Assembly: GCF_002968295.1 (NCBI RefSeq)
Contig: NZ_CP134399.1
Location: 3,906,001-3,970,000, forward strand
Length of the DNA: 64,000 nucleotides
Direction: 5' to 3'
DNA from: Mycobacterium sp. ITM-2016-00317
GTDB taxonomy: Bacteria; Actinomycetota; Actinomycetes; Mycobacteriales; Mycobacteriaceae
Under the pieces are notes generated by a model. It was not told the DNA's origin and did no database searches. It was given only the letters and a program-made list of their open reading frames with translations. Position numbers and translations under genes: made by a program. Positions 52,997-60,839 of the stretch are shown here, piece by piece; the first letter of the stretch is position 1, and each line of letters opens with the position of its first letter.

Positions 52997-53012
52997 ACCA
53001 GAAATGGTCTAC
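52997..53012 (+). promoter_or_regulatory. 16-bp shared motif before the luxR-type gene (GntR operator candidate, site B)
   Basis: ACCAGAAATGGTCTAC is identical to site A on the opposite strand at 52006-52021. It lies 5 bases after the gntR stop and 31 bases before the chosen luxR start. Confidence 0.65.
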
Positions 53013-53043
53013 CGCCACTGTGATTGCGGTGAACGCGCTTTCG

Positions 53044-53646
53044 ATGACAGACCAGTTGAACGAGATGGCGACCGGTCTCATGTCCCCGGTTCCGGAGCAC
53101 CGTGGTGCGGCCTTACTGGAACTGCTGCACGCTGCCGGTGTCGCCGTCGCAGGCATGCTGACCGCGCTCGACTCGAATCGTCGAATCGTGGTCGTCGCAC
53201 GTAGTGGCCACCACGAGGGCCTGCGCGACCAGGTCACCAGATCGCTGCTGACTCCGCGCGGCCGGCACGTGGGCGCCCTGCACCTCACCTTCGTCTCCAC
53301 ACCGCTCCCGCTGCCTGCGGTCGCCGTACTGGACATGCTGATACCGCACGCGGCGGCCGTCGCCGCGTCGGTCGGCCGCCGATCTCAGCTCGGGTTGACG
53401 CCCAGGGAGGACGACATTCTGTGCGCGATCGCCGCTGGTTACACCAATGCCGAGATCTCCGAGCGGGATTCGGTGTCGGTTCGAACGGTCACGACTCAGG
53501 TCGAGTCGATCTTCCGGAAGCTCGGAGTTCGCAACCGCGTTCAAGCCGCCAGGGTCGCCATGGACTGCTGTCTGCAGGACCGCCGCTCGTCGGCTCCGCA
53601 TTACAGCGCCGGCTTGACCTCCGACCAGGGCCGCGAAGCCTCGTAG
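53044..53646 (+). CDS. LuxR-type DNA-binding regulator
   Basis: About 200 residues. The N-terminal part is a short sensor-like region (MTDQLNEMATGLMSPVPEHR, then GALHLTFVSTPLPLPAV), perhaps a reduced GAF domain. The C-terminal LuxR helix-turn-helix (LTPREDDILCAIAAGYTNAE, then VRTVTTQVESIFRKLGVRNR) lies at about residues 118-175. There is no receiver domain. Start codons GTG 53020, GTG 53029 and ATG 53044 are all in frame with no clear ribosome site; ATG is listed. Its last 46 bases overlap the convergent amidase gene. It probably acts with the GntR protein on the island. Confidence 0.78.
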   Translation: MTDQLNEMATGLMSPVPEHRGAALLELLHAAGVAVAGMLTALDSNRRIVVVARSGHHEGLRDQVTRSLLTPRGRHVGALHLTFVSTPLPLPAVAVLDMLIPHAAAVAASVGRRSQLGLTPREDDILCAIAAGYTNAEISERDSVSVRTVTTQVESIFRKLGVRNRVQAARVAMDCCLQDRRSSAPHYSAGLTSDQGREAS

Positions 53647-55019
53647 TTGGCCGCGGCGCGCAAGACCGCAGCGTCGGCGCGGTGCCGACCCGCGATCTGT
53701 AACCCGACAGGACGGCCGTCACGGGTGAACCCGGCCGGAACGGTGATCGCCGGCGTCGTCGTCATGTTGAAGGGGTAGGTGAGCAACCAGCCAAGGAGTT
53801 GGCGTTGCAGCGATTGGCCGTCCAACCATTCCGGAGCGAAGCGATCGAGCGGAAAGGTGGGCGTGGCCAAAGTGGGGCTCACCAGAATGTCGTACGTCCG
53901 CATGAATGCGCTGAAGGTGTCCCACATCCTGCCGCGGAACGCCTCCGCCCGGCCGATCTCGACCGCGGTGAGCGTCTCGGCCTGCGCGAAGATCTCGATG
54001 AGTTGATCGTCGACCTCGCCGCGCTGAGACTTCCAGTCGAGCACGTCGTACTCGCATGAGTAACCGGGTACCCACAGCCCCTTCCACATGGCTTCCTCCG
54101 GGTTGCCCCAATCGGGCGTGGCCTCCTCGACCACGGCGCCGAGAGCTTCGAAAGCACGCACCGCCTCCGAGCACACCGACACCACTTCGGGGTCTACGTA
54201 CCCGAGGCCCAGGTCGGGTGACCATGCGACCCGCCAGCCGGCGACGTCGCCCTCGATGCTCGACGCGTAGTCGACGCCGTCGTCCGGCACGCTGTTCGGG
54301 TCGGAGTCCGCGGGTCCGGACATGACCGAGAACATCAAGGCCGCATCTGCCACGGTCCGGGTAATCGGCCCATGGAAGACATGGGTGTAGTGGCGCCCGT
54401 CGAGAAGCGTGTGTGGGATGCGGCCCAAAGAGGGCTTGAACCCGACCACCCCGCACATCGCCGACGGAATTCGAACAGAGCCTGCTCCGTCCGCGCCCTC
54501 CGCCAACGGCCCCAGACCTGACGCCACTGCTGCGGCGGCCCCACCGCTCGAACCGCCGGCGGTGTGGCCCCGTCTCCACGGGTTGTGGGTGGGGCCGTAG
54601 AGATGGCTGTCGGTTCCGCCGTAGTAGCCGAACTCAGGTGCGTTGGTCTTGCCCAGGAAGAGGCCGCCGGCTTCTTTCAACCGCGTCACCACAGTGGCGT
54701 CGTGGGATCCCATCGTTCCAGCCCGCGGCTTGAGGGAGCTGTCCAAGGGCAGACCGGCCATCGTGGTCAGCCCCTTGATGGAGAACGGAACGCCGTGCAA
54801 TGGTCCCGCACTCATGCCCCGTGCCGCTTCCTCCTGCAGGGTGTCGGCGTCGGCCAAGACCTGTTCGCGGTCGAAGTGGATGTACGCGTTGAGATCTGGG
54901 TTGATCGTCTCGATGCGGTCGGCGAACACGCCGGCGATCTCCGTCGGGGTGATCGAACCGGTCCGCACTGCAGCGGCGAGTTCGGTTGCGGGCATCCAAC
55001 ACAGATCGGCGTCGTTCAC
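53601..55019 (-). CDS. Amidase signature family enzyme, second copy
   Basis: A 472-residue amidase with catalytic lysine in PFSIKGLTT (about residue 80) and Ser-cisSer in HTAGGSSGGAAAAVASGLG with GADGAGSVRIPS (about 156-180). It resembles bacterial aliphatic/aryl amidases of the GatA-like group. It hydrolyses an amide to a carboxylic acid and ammonia. GTG 55019 has a TACGTT box 6 nt upstream, so it is expressed separately from the seven-gene operon. It forms the right side of the island. Confidence 0.87.
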   Translation of the reverse strand: MNDADLCWMPATELAAAVRTGSITPTEIAGVFADRIETINPDLNAYIHFDREQVLADADTLQEEAARGMSAGPLHGVPFSIKGLTTMAGLPLDSSLKPRAGTMGSHDATVVTRLKEAGGLFLGKTNAPEFGYYGGTDSHLYGPTHNPWRRGHTAGGSSGGAAAAVASGLGPLAEGADGAGSVRIPSAMCGVVGFKPSLGRIPHTLLDGRHYTHVFHGPITRTVADAALMFSVMSGPADSDPNSVPDDGVDYASSIEGDVAGWRVAWSPDLGLGYVDPEVVSVCSEAVRAFEALGAVVEEATPDWGNPEEAMWKGLWVPGYSCEYDVLDWKSQRGEVDDQLIEIFAQAETLTAVEIGRAEAFRGRMWDTFSAFMRTYDILVSPTLATPTFPLDRFAPEWLDGQSLQRQLLGWLLTYPFNMTTTPAITVPAGFTRDGRPVGLQIAGRHRADAAVLRAAANYEASRPWSEVKPAL

Positions 55020-55025
55020 CGGTAC

Positions 55026-55031
55026 AACGTA
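55026..55031 (-). promoter_or_regulatory. -10 box (TACGTT) for the leaderless second amidase gene
   Basis: On the minus strand TACGTT ends 6 nt before GTG 55019. Confidence 0.4.
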
Positions 55032-55141
55032 AGAAAGCCTGCGACGCCATCACATCCGAAGAATTACGTAGATGCGGTGTTGCTCGCTGCGAAGCGGAGA
55101 ACCGGGTGGGGTCAGTGGTGCGTAGCACCGCCACAACGCAT

Positions 55142-55175
55142 CGACGCCGCCCTGAAATGCTTCAGGACGGCGTCG
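55142..55175 (-). terminator. Strong hairpin after the ldtMt2-like gene
   Basis: CGACGCCG-C-CCTGAA pairs with TTCAGG-A-CGGCGTCG (8 + 6 bp, one mismatch) around an ATGC loop, 21 nt past the transpeptidase stop. There is no T-run; it probably acts as a terminator or 3' stabiliser. Confidence 0.5.
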
Positions 55176-55196
55176 AGGCGTGGTCAGGAAGACCGG

Positions 55197-56430
55197 TCAG
55201 ACGTTGGCGTTGCCCGCCTTCCACTGCTCCCACGGAATGTTCCAGTCGCCCAGTCCGTCGGTGCCCGGCAGTGTCGTACCCACCGTGTTGACGATCTCCA
55301 CGATGTCGCCGCGCTTGGAGTTGTCGTGGAACCACTTGCCGTTGCTCGTGCTGACGTTGATGCAGCCGTGGCTGACGTTGCTGCTGCCCTGGCTGCCCAC
55401 CGACCACGGCGCGGCGTGGACGTAGATGCCGCTGTAGGAGATCTGGGTGGCCCAGTCGACCTCGGTGCGATACCCGTTGGGCGAGTTGACTGCCACCCCG
55501 TAGGTCGACGAGTCCATCACCATGTGCGGCCAGGCGGTCGCCGACGATGTACACACCGTTGTTGGTCGGGGTGCTGTTCTTCCCCATCGACACCGGCATG
55601 CTCTTGACGACCTCGCCGTTGCGCCGCACCGTCAGCGTCTTGGTGCTGTCGTCGACCGTGGTGATGACCTCGTCGCCGATCTTGAAGCTCGTCTTGACGT
55701 TGTCCTGACCGAACAGGCCGTCGCCCAGATCCACCCCATAGGCGTTCACCTCGACATCGACGGTCGTCCCCGGCTTCCAGTACTCGGCCGGCCGCCAGCG
55801 GACCTCACGGTTGCTCAGCCAGTAGAACGCGCCTTCGACCGGCGGATCGGTCTTGACGGTGATCGCGCGCTGGGCCGCGAGGCGGTTCGGGATGTTCTCG
55901 TCGAACCGGATGGCCACCGGTTGTCCGATACCGACGACCTCGCCGTCGTTGGGCATGACGTACGGCATCGTCAGGTTCTCCGGCGAGTGCGTCTCGAACG
56001 TCATCTCCCGGCTGGTGACGCCGCCGAGACCAAGCGACTGCGCGTTGATCGTGTAGCTCTTGTTATAGCCCAGCGGCTCCGCGGTCTCCCACGTCAGCCC
56101 GTCCTCGGACAACTTGCCCTCGACGGTCTTGCCGTTCTCGTTGACCATCGTCACCGAACCGAGCACGCCGTCCTCCGCACTGACCGTCACCGGGGAGTCG
56201 ACGCTGACGCCGACGGCGCCGTCCTGGACCGATGCCGTCAGCTTCGGGATCAGCAGATCACCGAAGGGTGTGCCCTTGTCTGTTATCTGCTCCGCCTGGG
56301 GTGTTTCCGCGCTTCCGCTGCACCCGCTGAGGCCCAGCACGATCGCCGGAACCAGCACAGCAGCGGTCAGCCATGACCGCCGTCGCCGCGTCCGGGTCGC
56401 CGTGTTGACCTGCCACATAAACCGCCCCAC
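55197..56430 (-). CDS. lppS: L,D-transpeptidase, LdtMt2/LppS homologue (frameshifted)
   Basis: A lipoprotein of about 410 residues when the frame is corrected. It has a basic N-terminus, hydrophobic segment and lipobox LGLSGC; two Ig-like domains (about residues 50-250); then a YkuD catalytic domain. The catalytic block SHGCINVS (Cys about residue 357) and VHAAPWS lie one base out of frame with the first part: the frame breaks after GVYIVGDR near 55525-55545 and resumes at [12 protein letters not shown], consistent with one extra base. Rv2518c (LdtMt2) makes 3-3 peptidoglycan cross-links and gives beta-lactam tolerance; carbapenems target its cysteine. Start GTG 56430 or ATG 56418. Confidence 0.85.
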
Positions 56431-56467
56431 CTCGCCTCATGATTTCGCTCGCAAATTGCTTTCGCCA

Positions 56468-56473
56468 ATTCTA
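56468..56473 (-). promoter_or_regulatory. -10 box (TAGAAT) for the ldtMt2-like gene
   Basis: TAGAAT on the minus strand, 38 nt before GTG 56430, in an AT-richer patch. A close match to the sigma-A -10 consensus. Confidence 0.45.
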
Positions 56474-56562
56474 CGGGCAGTTCCGACATCCGAGCCCGAC
56501 GGCGATGTCGCGCATGAAAACCTTGATGACGTGGGGATTTCCGTCCAGCGCCACAGGCCTGT

Positions 56563-56568
56563 TATTGT
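56563..56568 (+). promoter_or_regulatory. -10 box (TATTGT) for tRNA-Lys
   Basis: TATTGT ends 9 nt before the mature tRNA, giving a transcript start 2-3 nt upstream of it. Confidence 0.4.
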
Positions 56569-56577
56569 CTCACACGC

Positions 56578-56650
<73 letters not shown>

Positions 56651-56657
56651 CTTACGA

Positions 56658-56683
56658 CAAAGCCCCGCCTCGGCGGGGCTTTG
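56658..56683 (+). terminator. Rho-independent terminator after tRNA-Lys
   Basis: CAAAGCCCCGCC and GGCGGGGCTTTG form a perfect 12-bp stem, followed by TTCGTTG; the AAAG/CTTT ends make it usable from both strands. Confidence 0.75.
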
Positions 56684-56783
56684 TTCGTTGTGGAGTCGTT
56701 CGTGTGGAGTTCGTCTTGACCGGTCTGCCCGCGAACGGACGAAAGGGTCGGGCGGCGCACCGCCCGACCCCACAACCGCTCCG

Positions 56784-57155
56784 TCAGCCGCGCGGGCCCG
56801 CGCCGAGGTTGCCCAGCAGGGGGTTCACCTGGCCCGGCTGCCCGCCGTGCTCACGCTGATGCTGCGCGATCGCCTGAATCAGCGGGTTGTCCTTCATCAA
56901 CTGGCGGCGGTCCTCTTCGGACAGCTCGTAGAACGTCCACATCCCCCAGGCCGCCGGCCGCACGTACAGCGTGACCTTCTGTCGTTTCCGGGTGTTCTGC
57001 GGCAGCATCGCCGGGATCGGCACCACCCGGTCCAGCGTCACGGCGCTGGCCAGTTCCTGGGCGAGCTTCTCCACATCGGTGGAGTCCTGCAGCTCGTAGA
57101 CCGATGTTTGATGGCTCGGCTGGTCTGGGCCTTGCAGGGCCAGAAACCACGACAT
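56784..57155 (-). CDS. Conserved hypothetical protein, actinobacterial
   Basis: A 123-residue protein with MSWFLALQGPDQPSHQTSVY at the start, a central RQKVTLYVRPAAWGMWTFYE block and a glycine/proline-rich C-terminus. It has no signal peptide and no catalytic motif I recognise. GAAGGAG lies before ATG 57155. It is convergent with the tRNA-Lys terminator. The function is unknown. Confidence 0.65.
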   Translation of the reverse strand: MSWFLALQGPDQPSHQTSVYELQDSTDVEKLAQELASAVTLDRVVPIPAMLPQNTRKRQKVTLYVRPAAWGMWTFYELSEEDRRQLMKDNPLIQAIAQHQREHGGQPGQVNPLLGNLGAGPRG

Positions 57156-57685
57156 ACCGCGTCTCCTTCGCTCGTCCTCAAGTCAGCGTCAGCGTAGAGG
57201 ACGGCAGCCCACCGACCACCCCCGGTAGCGGGATTCGCAGGACAAGCCATTTTACGAGTGCGATAATTTTGATGTGTTCGGGCTATCCGCACTAAGCCAT
57301 GTGCTAGTTGTCACGTCGCAGTGACGACCCGGCCGCGACAGATCAGGGCATATCAGTAACGACTCCTTGCGACAGCCGCAAATTCATAGCCTCTGCGCTG
57401 GGCAAAGAGTCGCCGGAGTGTTAGTGTTCCAGTTAGCTGGAATCGGCCCTTGAGGGCCACTTCGATCTTCCGCACCGGAAATGAGGAATTTGCTGATGTC
57501 AGGGCCAGGTGAACCGGTCGTTACCGGTGCCGATGGCGAGGACTCGGCCCGGGGTAGCGCAGCACAAAGGCCGGCCTCAGTGCACAACTGCAGCCGCATC
57601 GGCCGGGTGGCCAACCCGCCCGGCTTCTCGTTCTCCGAATGGTTCCGGGCAGGCCGTCGGCGCTGATCCGGCCCGGTTCAGGTGG
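57156..57685. other. AT-richer intergenic region with two adjacent palindromes
   Basis: About 530 bases with few coding signs and clearly lower GC than the flanks between 57230 and 57430. TTCCAG-TTAG-CTGGAA (57427-57442) and GGCCCT-TG-AGGGCC (57445-57458) are two perfect palindromes only 2 nt apart, upstream of a possible 56-residue ORF. From memory M. tuberculosis has PE26 around here; no PE-like sequence is visible in this window. Confidence 0.4.
57496..57666 (+). CDS. Possible 56-residue protein
   Basis: ATG 57496 follows GAGGA at 8-nt spacing and opens a 56-codon frame with a Gly/Ala/Ser-rich N-terminus and a basic end (FSFSEWFRAGRRR). It is downstream of the paired palindromes at 57427-57458, which could be its regulatory site. 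I do not recognise it, and it may be a chance frame. Confidence 0.3.
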   Translation: MSGPGEPVVTGADGEDSARGSAAQRPASVHNCSRIGRVANPPGFSFSEWFRAGRRR

Positions 57686-57907
57686 TTACCGCCTGCGGCG
57701 GATCGCCACGATGACGATCACGACGCCGATCCCGGCCAGCGAGGCGATCACCTGCGGCTGCGTGACGAACCGAAGAACGCTGCTCTTCAGATCGTCGGCG
57801 ATGCGGCTGGGATTCGCCCTGGCGGCCAGTGAGTCGACGGTGACCGCCAACTGCTCGCGCGCCTGATCGATATCAGCCTTGATGGTGTCCGGATCCCGGT
57901 CCGCCAC
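57686..57907 (-). CDS. DUF3618 membrane-anchored protein (Rv2520c homologue)
   Basis: About 73 residues: the DUF3618 N-terminal signature (DPDTIKADIDQAREQLAVTV, then SLAARANPSRIADDLK), a short linker, one C-terminal membrane helix (VIASLAGIGVVIVIVAI) and an RRRR end. GTG 57907 follows GGAGG at good spacing and gives the size of Rv2520c; GTG 57925 is an alternative. The function is unknown; such proteins often sit with envelope genes. Confidence 0.75.
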   Translation of the reverse strand: MADRDPDTIKADIDQAREQLAVTVDSLAARANPSRIADDLKSSVLRFVTQPQVIASLAGIGVVIVIVAIRRRR

Positions 57908-58049
57908 TTCTGCCTCCGTTGCCACAGCGCCGGCCGTACCCCGACGATCAGTTTCTGCCGATCTACCCTAGTTGAGCCGGCGCGCGTACGAGCGCCCGGT
58001 CGATGGAACCACAGCACGATGCCCGACCGCTCGAAGGGACGACACCACC

Positions 58050-58523
58050 ATGCCGCAAACGCCCAGATTCGAAGTCGGCGACGAAGCGCCCGCGTTCACC
58101 CTCCCCGACGCCGACGGCAACCCCGTCAGCCTCGCCGACTACAAGGGGCGCAAGGTGATCGTCTACTTCTACCCCGCCGCGTCGACACCGGGCTGCACCA
58201 AAGAGGCCTGCGACTTCCGCGACAACCTGGCCGAACTCAACGAGGCCGGTCTCGACGTCCTCGGCATCTCCCCCGACAAACCGGCCAAGCTCGCCAAGTT
58301 CCGCGATGCCGAAGGCCTCACGTTCCCGCTGCTGTCCGACCCCGACCGCGAGGTCCTCGAAGCGTGGGGCGCCTACGGGGAGAAGAAGATGTACGGCAAG
58401 ACGGTGCAGGGTGTCATCCGGTCGACGTTCATCGTCGACGAGGACGGCAGGATCGCGGTGGCGCAGTACAACATCCGCGCCACCGGGCACGTCGCGAAAC
58501 TACGGCGCGACCTGTCCGTCTGA
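58050..58523 (+). CDS. bcp: Bacterioferritin comigratory protein, thiol peroxidase (PrxQ/Bcp)
   Basis: A 157-residue peroxiredoxin: VGDEAPAFTLPDADG at the start, FYPAASTPGCTKEACDFRD with the peroxidatic cysteine (STPGC, about residue 48) and a second cysteine five residues later (KEAC), the intramolecular resolving pattern of Bcp/PrxQ. It reduces H2O2 and organic hydroperoxides using thioredoxin. ATG 58050 has GAAGGGA about 10 nt upstream. It is convergent with the M20 peptidase, with a 24-bp 3' overlap. Confidence 0.93.
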   Translation: MPQTPRFEVGDEAPAFTLPDADGNPVSLADYKGRKVIVYFYPAASTPGCTKEACDFRDNLAELNEAGLDVLGISPDKPAKLAKFRDAEGLTFPLLSDPDREVLEAWGAYGEKKMYGKTVQGVIRSTFIVDEDGRIAVAQYNIRATGHVAKLRRDLSV

Positions 58524-59849
58524 CGCGCCGAGGCGGTCGAGCAGCAACGCCTCCGCGGTGGCGGCGCGTTCCAGAACACCCAGGTGCAGGCTCTCGTTGA
58601 CGCTGTGCGCCTGGGTGTCCGGATCCTCCACGCCGGTGACGAGGATCTTGGCGTCCGGGAACGCCGAGGCGAACTCCGCGATGAACGGGATGGAACCGCC
58701 GACCCCGGTGTCCACGGCGTCGTGCCCCCACGCGTCCCGGAATGCGCTGCGCGCCGCGTCGTAGACCGGACCCCGGGCGTCGATCGCGTAGGGCTCGCCC
58801 ACATCGCCCGGCGTCACAGTGACTCGGGCACCCCACGGGGCGTGGGACTCCAGGTGCCGGGTCAGCGCCGCGAGATGCTCGGCGGCATCCCCGCCCGGTG
58901 CGACCCGCATGCTGACCTTCGCCCGCGCCCGCGGGATCAGGGTGTTGGAGGCCTGCGCGATCGGTGTGGTGTCGATGCCGATGACGGTGATCGCCGGCTT
59001 GGCCCACAGCCGTTGCGCCACCGAACCGGAACCGATCTCGCGCACCCCGTCCAGCATCCCGGTGTCGGCGCGCACCCGCTCCGGGGAGTAGTCGACGTCG
59101 GCCGCCTCTGCCTCGTGCAGCCCTTCGACCGCGACGTTTCCGTCGTCGTCGTGCAGGCCGGCCAGCAGACGCACCAGCACCGTCAGCGCGTCGGGGACCA
59201 CACCGCCCCACATCCCCGAGTGCAGACCGTGGTCCAGGGTGGCCACCTCCACCACACAGTCGGCGAGACCGCGCAGCGAGACCGTCAGCGACGGGATCTC
59301 GGTGCTCCAGTTGTCGGAGTCGGCGATGACGATGACGTCGGCGGCCAGCGCGTCGCGGTGCGCGGCGAGCAGGCGGGACAGAGACGGCGAGCCCGACTCC
59401 TCCTCCCCCTCGACGAAGACCGTGACCCCGACCGGCGGATTGCCTCCGTGAGCCCGGAACGCCGCCAGATGCGTTGCAATACCGGCCTTGTCGTCGGCGG
59501 TGCCGCGCCCGTAGAGGCGGCCGTCGCGTTCGGTCGGCTGGAACGGCGCGCTGTCCCACTGCTCCGGATCACCCTCGGGCTGCACGTCGTGATGAGCGTA
59601 GAGCAGCACCGTGGGCGCGCCTTCGGGCGCCGGGTGCCGGGCGATCACCGCAGGCGCACCGCCCTCGGCCACGATCTGCACATCACCGAACCCGGCCTCC
59701 GACAACAACTTCGACACCGCTTCGGCGGAACGGTGCACCTCGGGCCGCCGGGCGGGGTCGGCCCAGACCGACGGGATGCGCACCAGCTCTTCAAGATCGG
59801 CACGGACCGACGGCAGCACGTCGCGGACACGCTGGACGAGATCACTCAT
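58500..59849 (-). CDS. M20-family dipeptidase (Rv2522c homologue)
   Basis: A 449-residue metallopeptidase: LLYAHHDVQPEGD (first metal ligands, about residue 78), LYGRGTADDKAG (bridging Asp, about 110), VEGEEESGSPSL (catalytic Glu and metal Glu, about 143) and a lid domain from about 190. The distal histidine is in DTQAHSVNESLHL. It belongs to the dipeptidase/carnosinase-like branch and should cleave small peptides in the cytoplasm. The start at ATG 59849 is backed by a leaderless -10 box. Confidence 0.88.
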   Translation of the reverse strand: MSDLVQRVRDVLPSVRADLEELVRIPSVWADPARRPEVHRSAEAVSKLLSEAGFGDVQIVAEGGAPAVIARHPAPEGAPTVLLYAHHDVQPEGDPEQWDSAPFQPTERDGRLYGRGTADDKAGIATHLAAFRAHGGNPPVGVTVFVEGEEESGSPSLSRLLAAHRDALAADVIVIADSDNWSTEIPSLTVSLRGLADCVVEVATLDHGLHSGMWGGVVPDALTVLVRLLAGLHDDDGNVAVEGLHEAEAADVDYSPERVRADTGMLDGVREIGSGSVAQRLWAKPAITVIGIDTTPIAQASNTLIPRARAKVSMRVAPGGDAAEHLAALTRHLESHAPWGARVTVTPGDVGEPYAIDARGPVYDAARSAFRDAWGHDAVDTGVGGSIPFIAEFASAFPDAKILVTGVEDPDTQAHSVNESLHLGVLERAATAEALLLDRLGASDGQVAP

Positions 59850-59856
59850 GCAGTCG

Positions 59857-59862
59857 AGGTTA
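59857..59862 (-). promoter_or_regulatory. -10 box (TAACCT) for the leaderless M20 dipeptidase gene
   Basis: On the minus strand TAACCT ends 7 nt before ATG 59849, within the 26-nt gap after the FNT gene. Confidence 0.4.
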
Positions 59863-59875
59863 ACCCTTCGCGCGC

Positions 59876-60694
59876 TCAGTCCGTCTCGGCGTCGCGGCGC
59901 TCCTCCTGCAGGCGGTCCTTGCTGCGCAGCAGCCGCAACAGGGTCACCAGCAGCAGACCTCCGACGATGTTTCCGACGACCGTGTAGCCGAACCACCCCA
60001 GCCAGTCGAGATACCCGAAGGGGGTGCGGCCGGTCATGAGCGCACCGAAGATCAGCAACGAGTCCAGGATCGAGTGGAACAGCTGCCCGCCGGCCAGCAG
60101 GAAGGCGCCCGCGACCGCGGCGGCGATCTTGCCGACCATCGCATCGGTGCCGTGCTGCATGCGGGTCATCAGCGTGATGACCATCCCGCCCAGCAGCGAC
60201 AGCGCGATCGTCTCCGCCGACATCGGCGCGGTCGCGTAGTGCGCCGCCGACTCGATGGTCTGGTCGTGCAAGCGGGGCAGCGACGTCATGATCAGCCACA
60301 TCAGAACCCACCCGCCGGCCAGGTTCGCGATCAGCGTGCCGCTCCACAGCTTGGCCAACTGCCCGACGCCCGCCCGTTTCGCCGCCACCGTGGTGACCGG
60401 GATCAGGAACCCCTCGGTGAACAGCTCGCTGCGGCCGAGTAGCAACGCGAGGAATCCGACGGAGAACGCCAGACCCGCCAGCAGCGGCTGATGGGTGGTC
60501 TGCAGGACCAAAAGGTAGGCCAGCACTCCCACCGCGATGTCGGTGCCGCCGAAGAACCCGGTGACCAGCACCTCCCGCCAGCTGCGATGCAGCCGTTGGG
60601 TTCCCTCGTCGACCATCCGCCGGAACGCGAACTCCAGCGCATCCTCGATGGGACTGTCGGACTCCCCCAGTTCACGCTGGCTCGCCTCGGGCAA
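59876..60694 (-). CDS. Formate/nitrite-transporter-family membrane protein (YfdC-like)
   Basis: About 272 residues with six to seven membrane helices of the FNT pentameric channel fold. Recognisable parts are SWREVLVTGFFGGTDIAVGV, GLAFSVGFLALLLGRSELF-TEGFL (the usual FNT loop region), LWSGTLIANLAGGWVLMWL and GYTVVGNIVGGLLLV. The hydrophilic ends are long, as in E. coli YfdC. The substrate anion is unknown. A TTG at 60694 with GAAAGG upstream is the only start with a ribosome site; the longer frame to 60817 would run through the palindromic repeat. Confidence 0.78.
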   Translation of the reverse strand: MPEASQRELGESDSPIEDALEFAFRRMVDEGTQRLHRSWREVLVTGFFGGTDIAVGVLAYLLVLQTTHQPLLAGLAFSVGFLALLLGRSELFTEGFLIPVTTVAAKRAGVGQLAKLWSGTLIANLAGGWVLMWLIMTSLPRLHDQTIESAAHYATAPMSAETIALSLLGGMVITLMTRMQHGTDAMVGKIAAAVAGAFLLAGGQLFHSILDSLLIFGALMTGRTPFGYLDWLGWFGYTVVGNIVGGLLLVTLLRLLRSKDRLQEERRDAETD

Positions 60695-60761
60695 CGGATC
60701 GGTCCTTTCGGGGTACGGACGATGATCCGCCCGGATACCCCGAACCCGGCCCGCCCACCCC

Positions 60762-60821
60762 GCGAGCGTGCACGAACTCCGGCCGTTGAACGGCGCGGCG
60801 GCCGCAGACACGCACACTCGC
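60762..60821. repeat. Inverted repeat element (dispersed palindrome, copy 2)
   Basis: GCGAGCGTGC (60762-60771) pairs with GCACACTCGC (60812-60821) with one mismatch around a 40-nt GC-rich loop. The arm matches the core of the element at 291-303, and the overall length (60 nt) is the same. It lies between the FNT and acpS genes. Confidence 0.55.
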
Positions 60822-60839
60822 CGGGAAAGGGTGGGGTGC

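Noticed and set aside
44341..55160. Prophage or integrative element
   Set aside because: No integrase, phage, conjugation or transposase gene and no tRNA 3'-end direct repeat was seen near 55 kb, so only a generic accessory island is claimed.
55162..55535. C-terminal Arg/Gln-rich end of the transpeptidase in its first frame
   Set aside because: The YkuD catalytic block HGCINV lies in the neighbouring frame over the same DNA, so the Arg/Gln-rich reading is out of frame.
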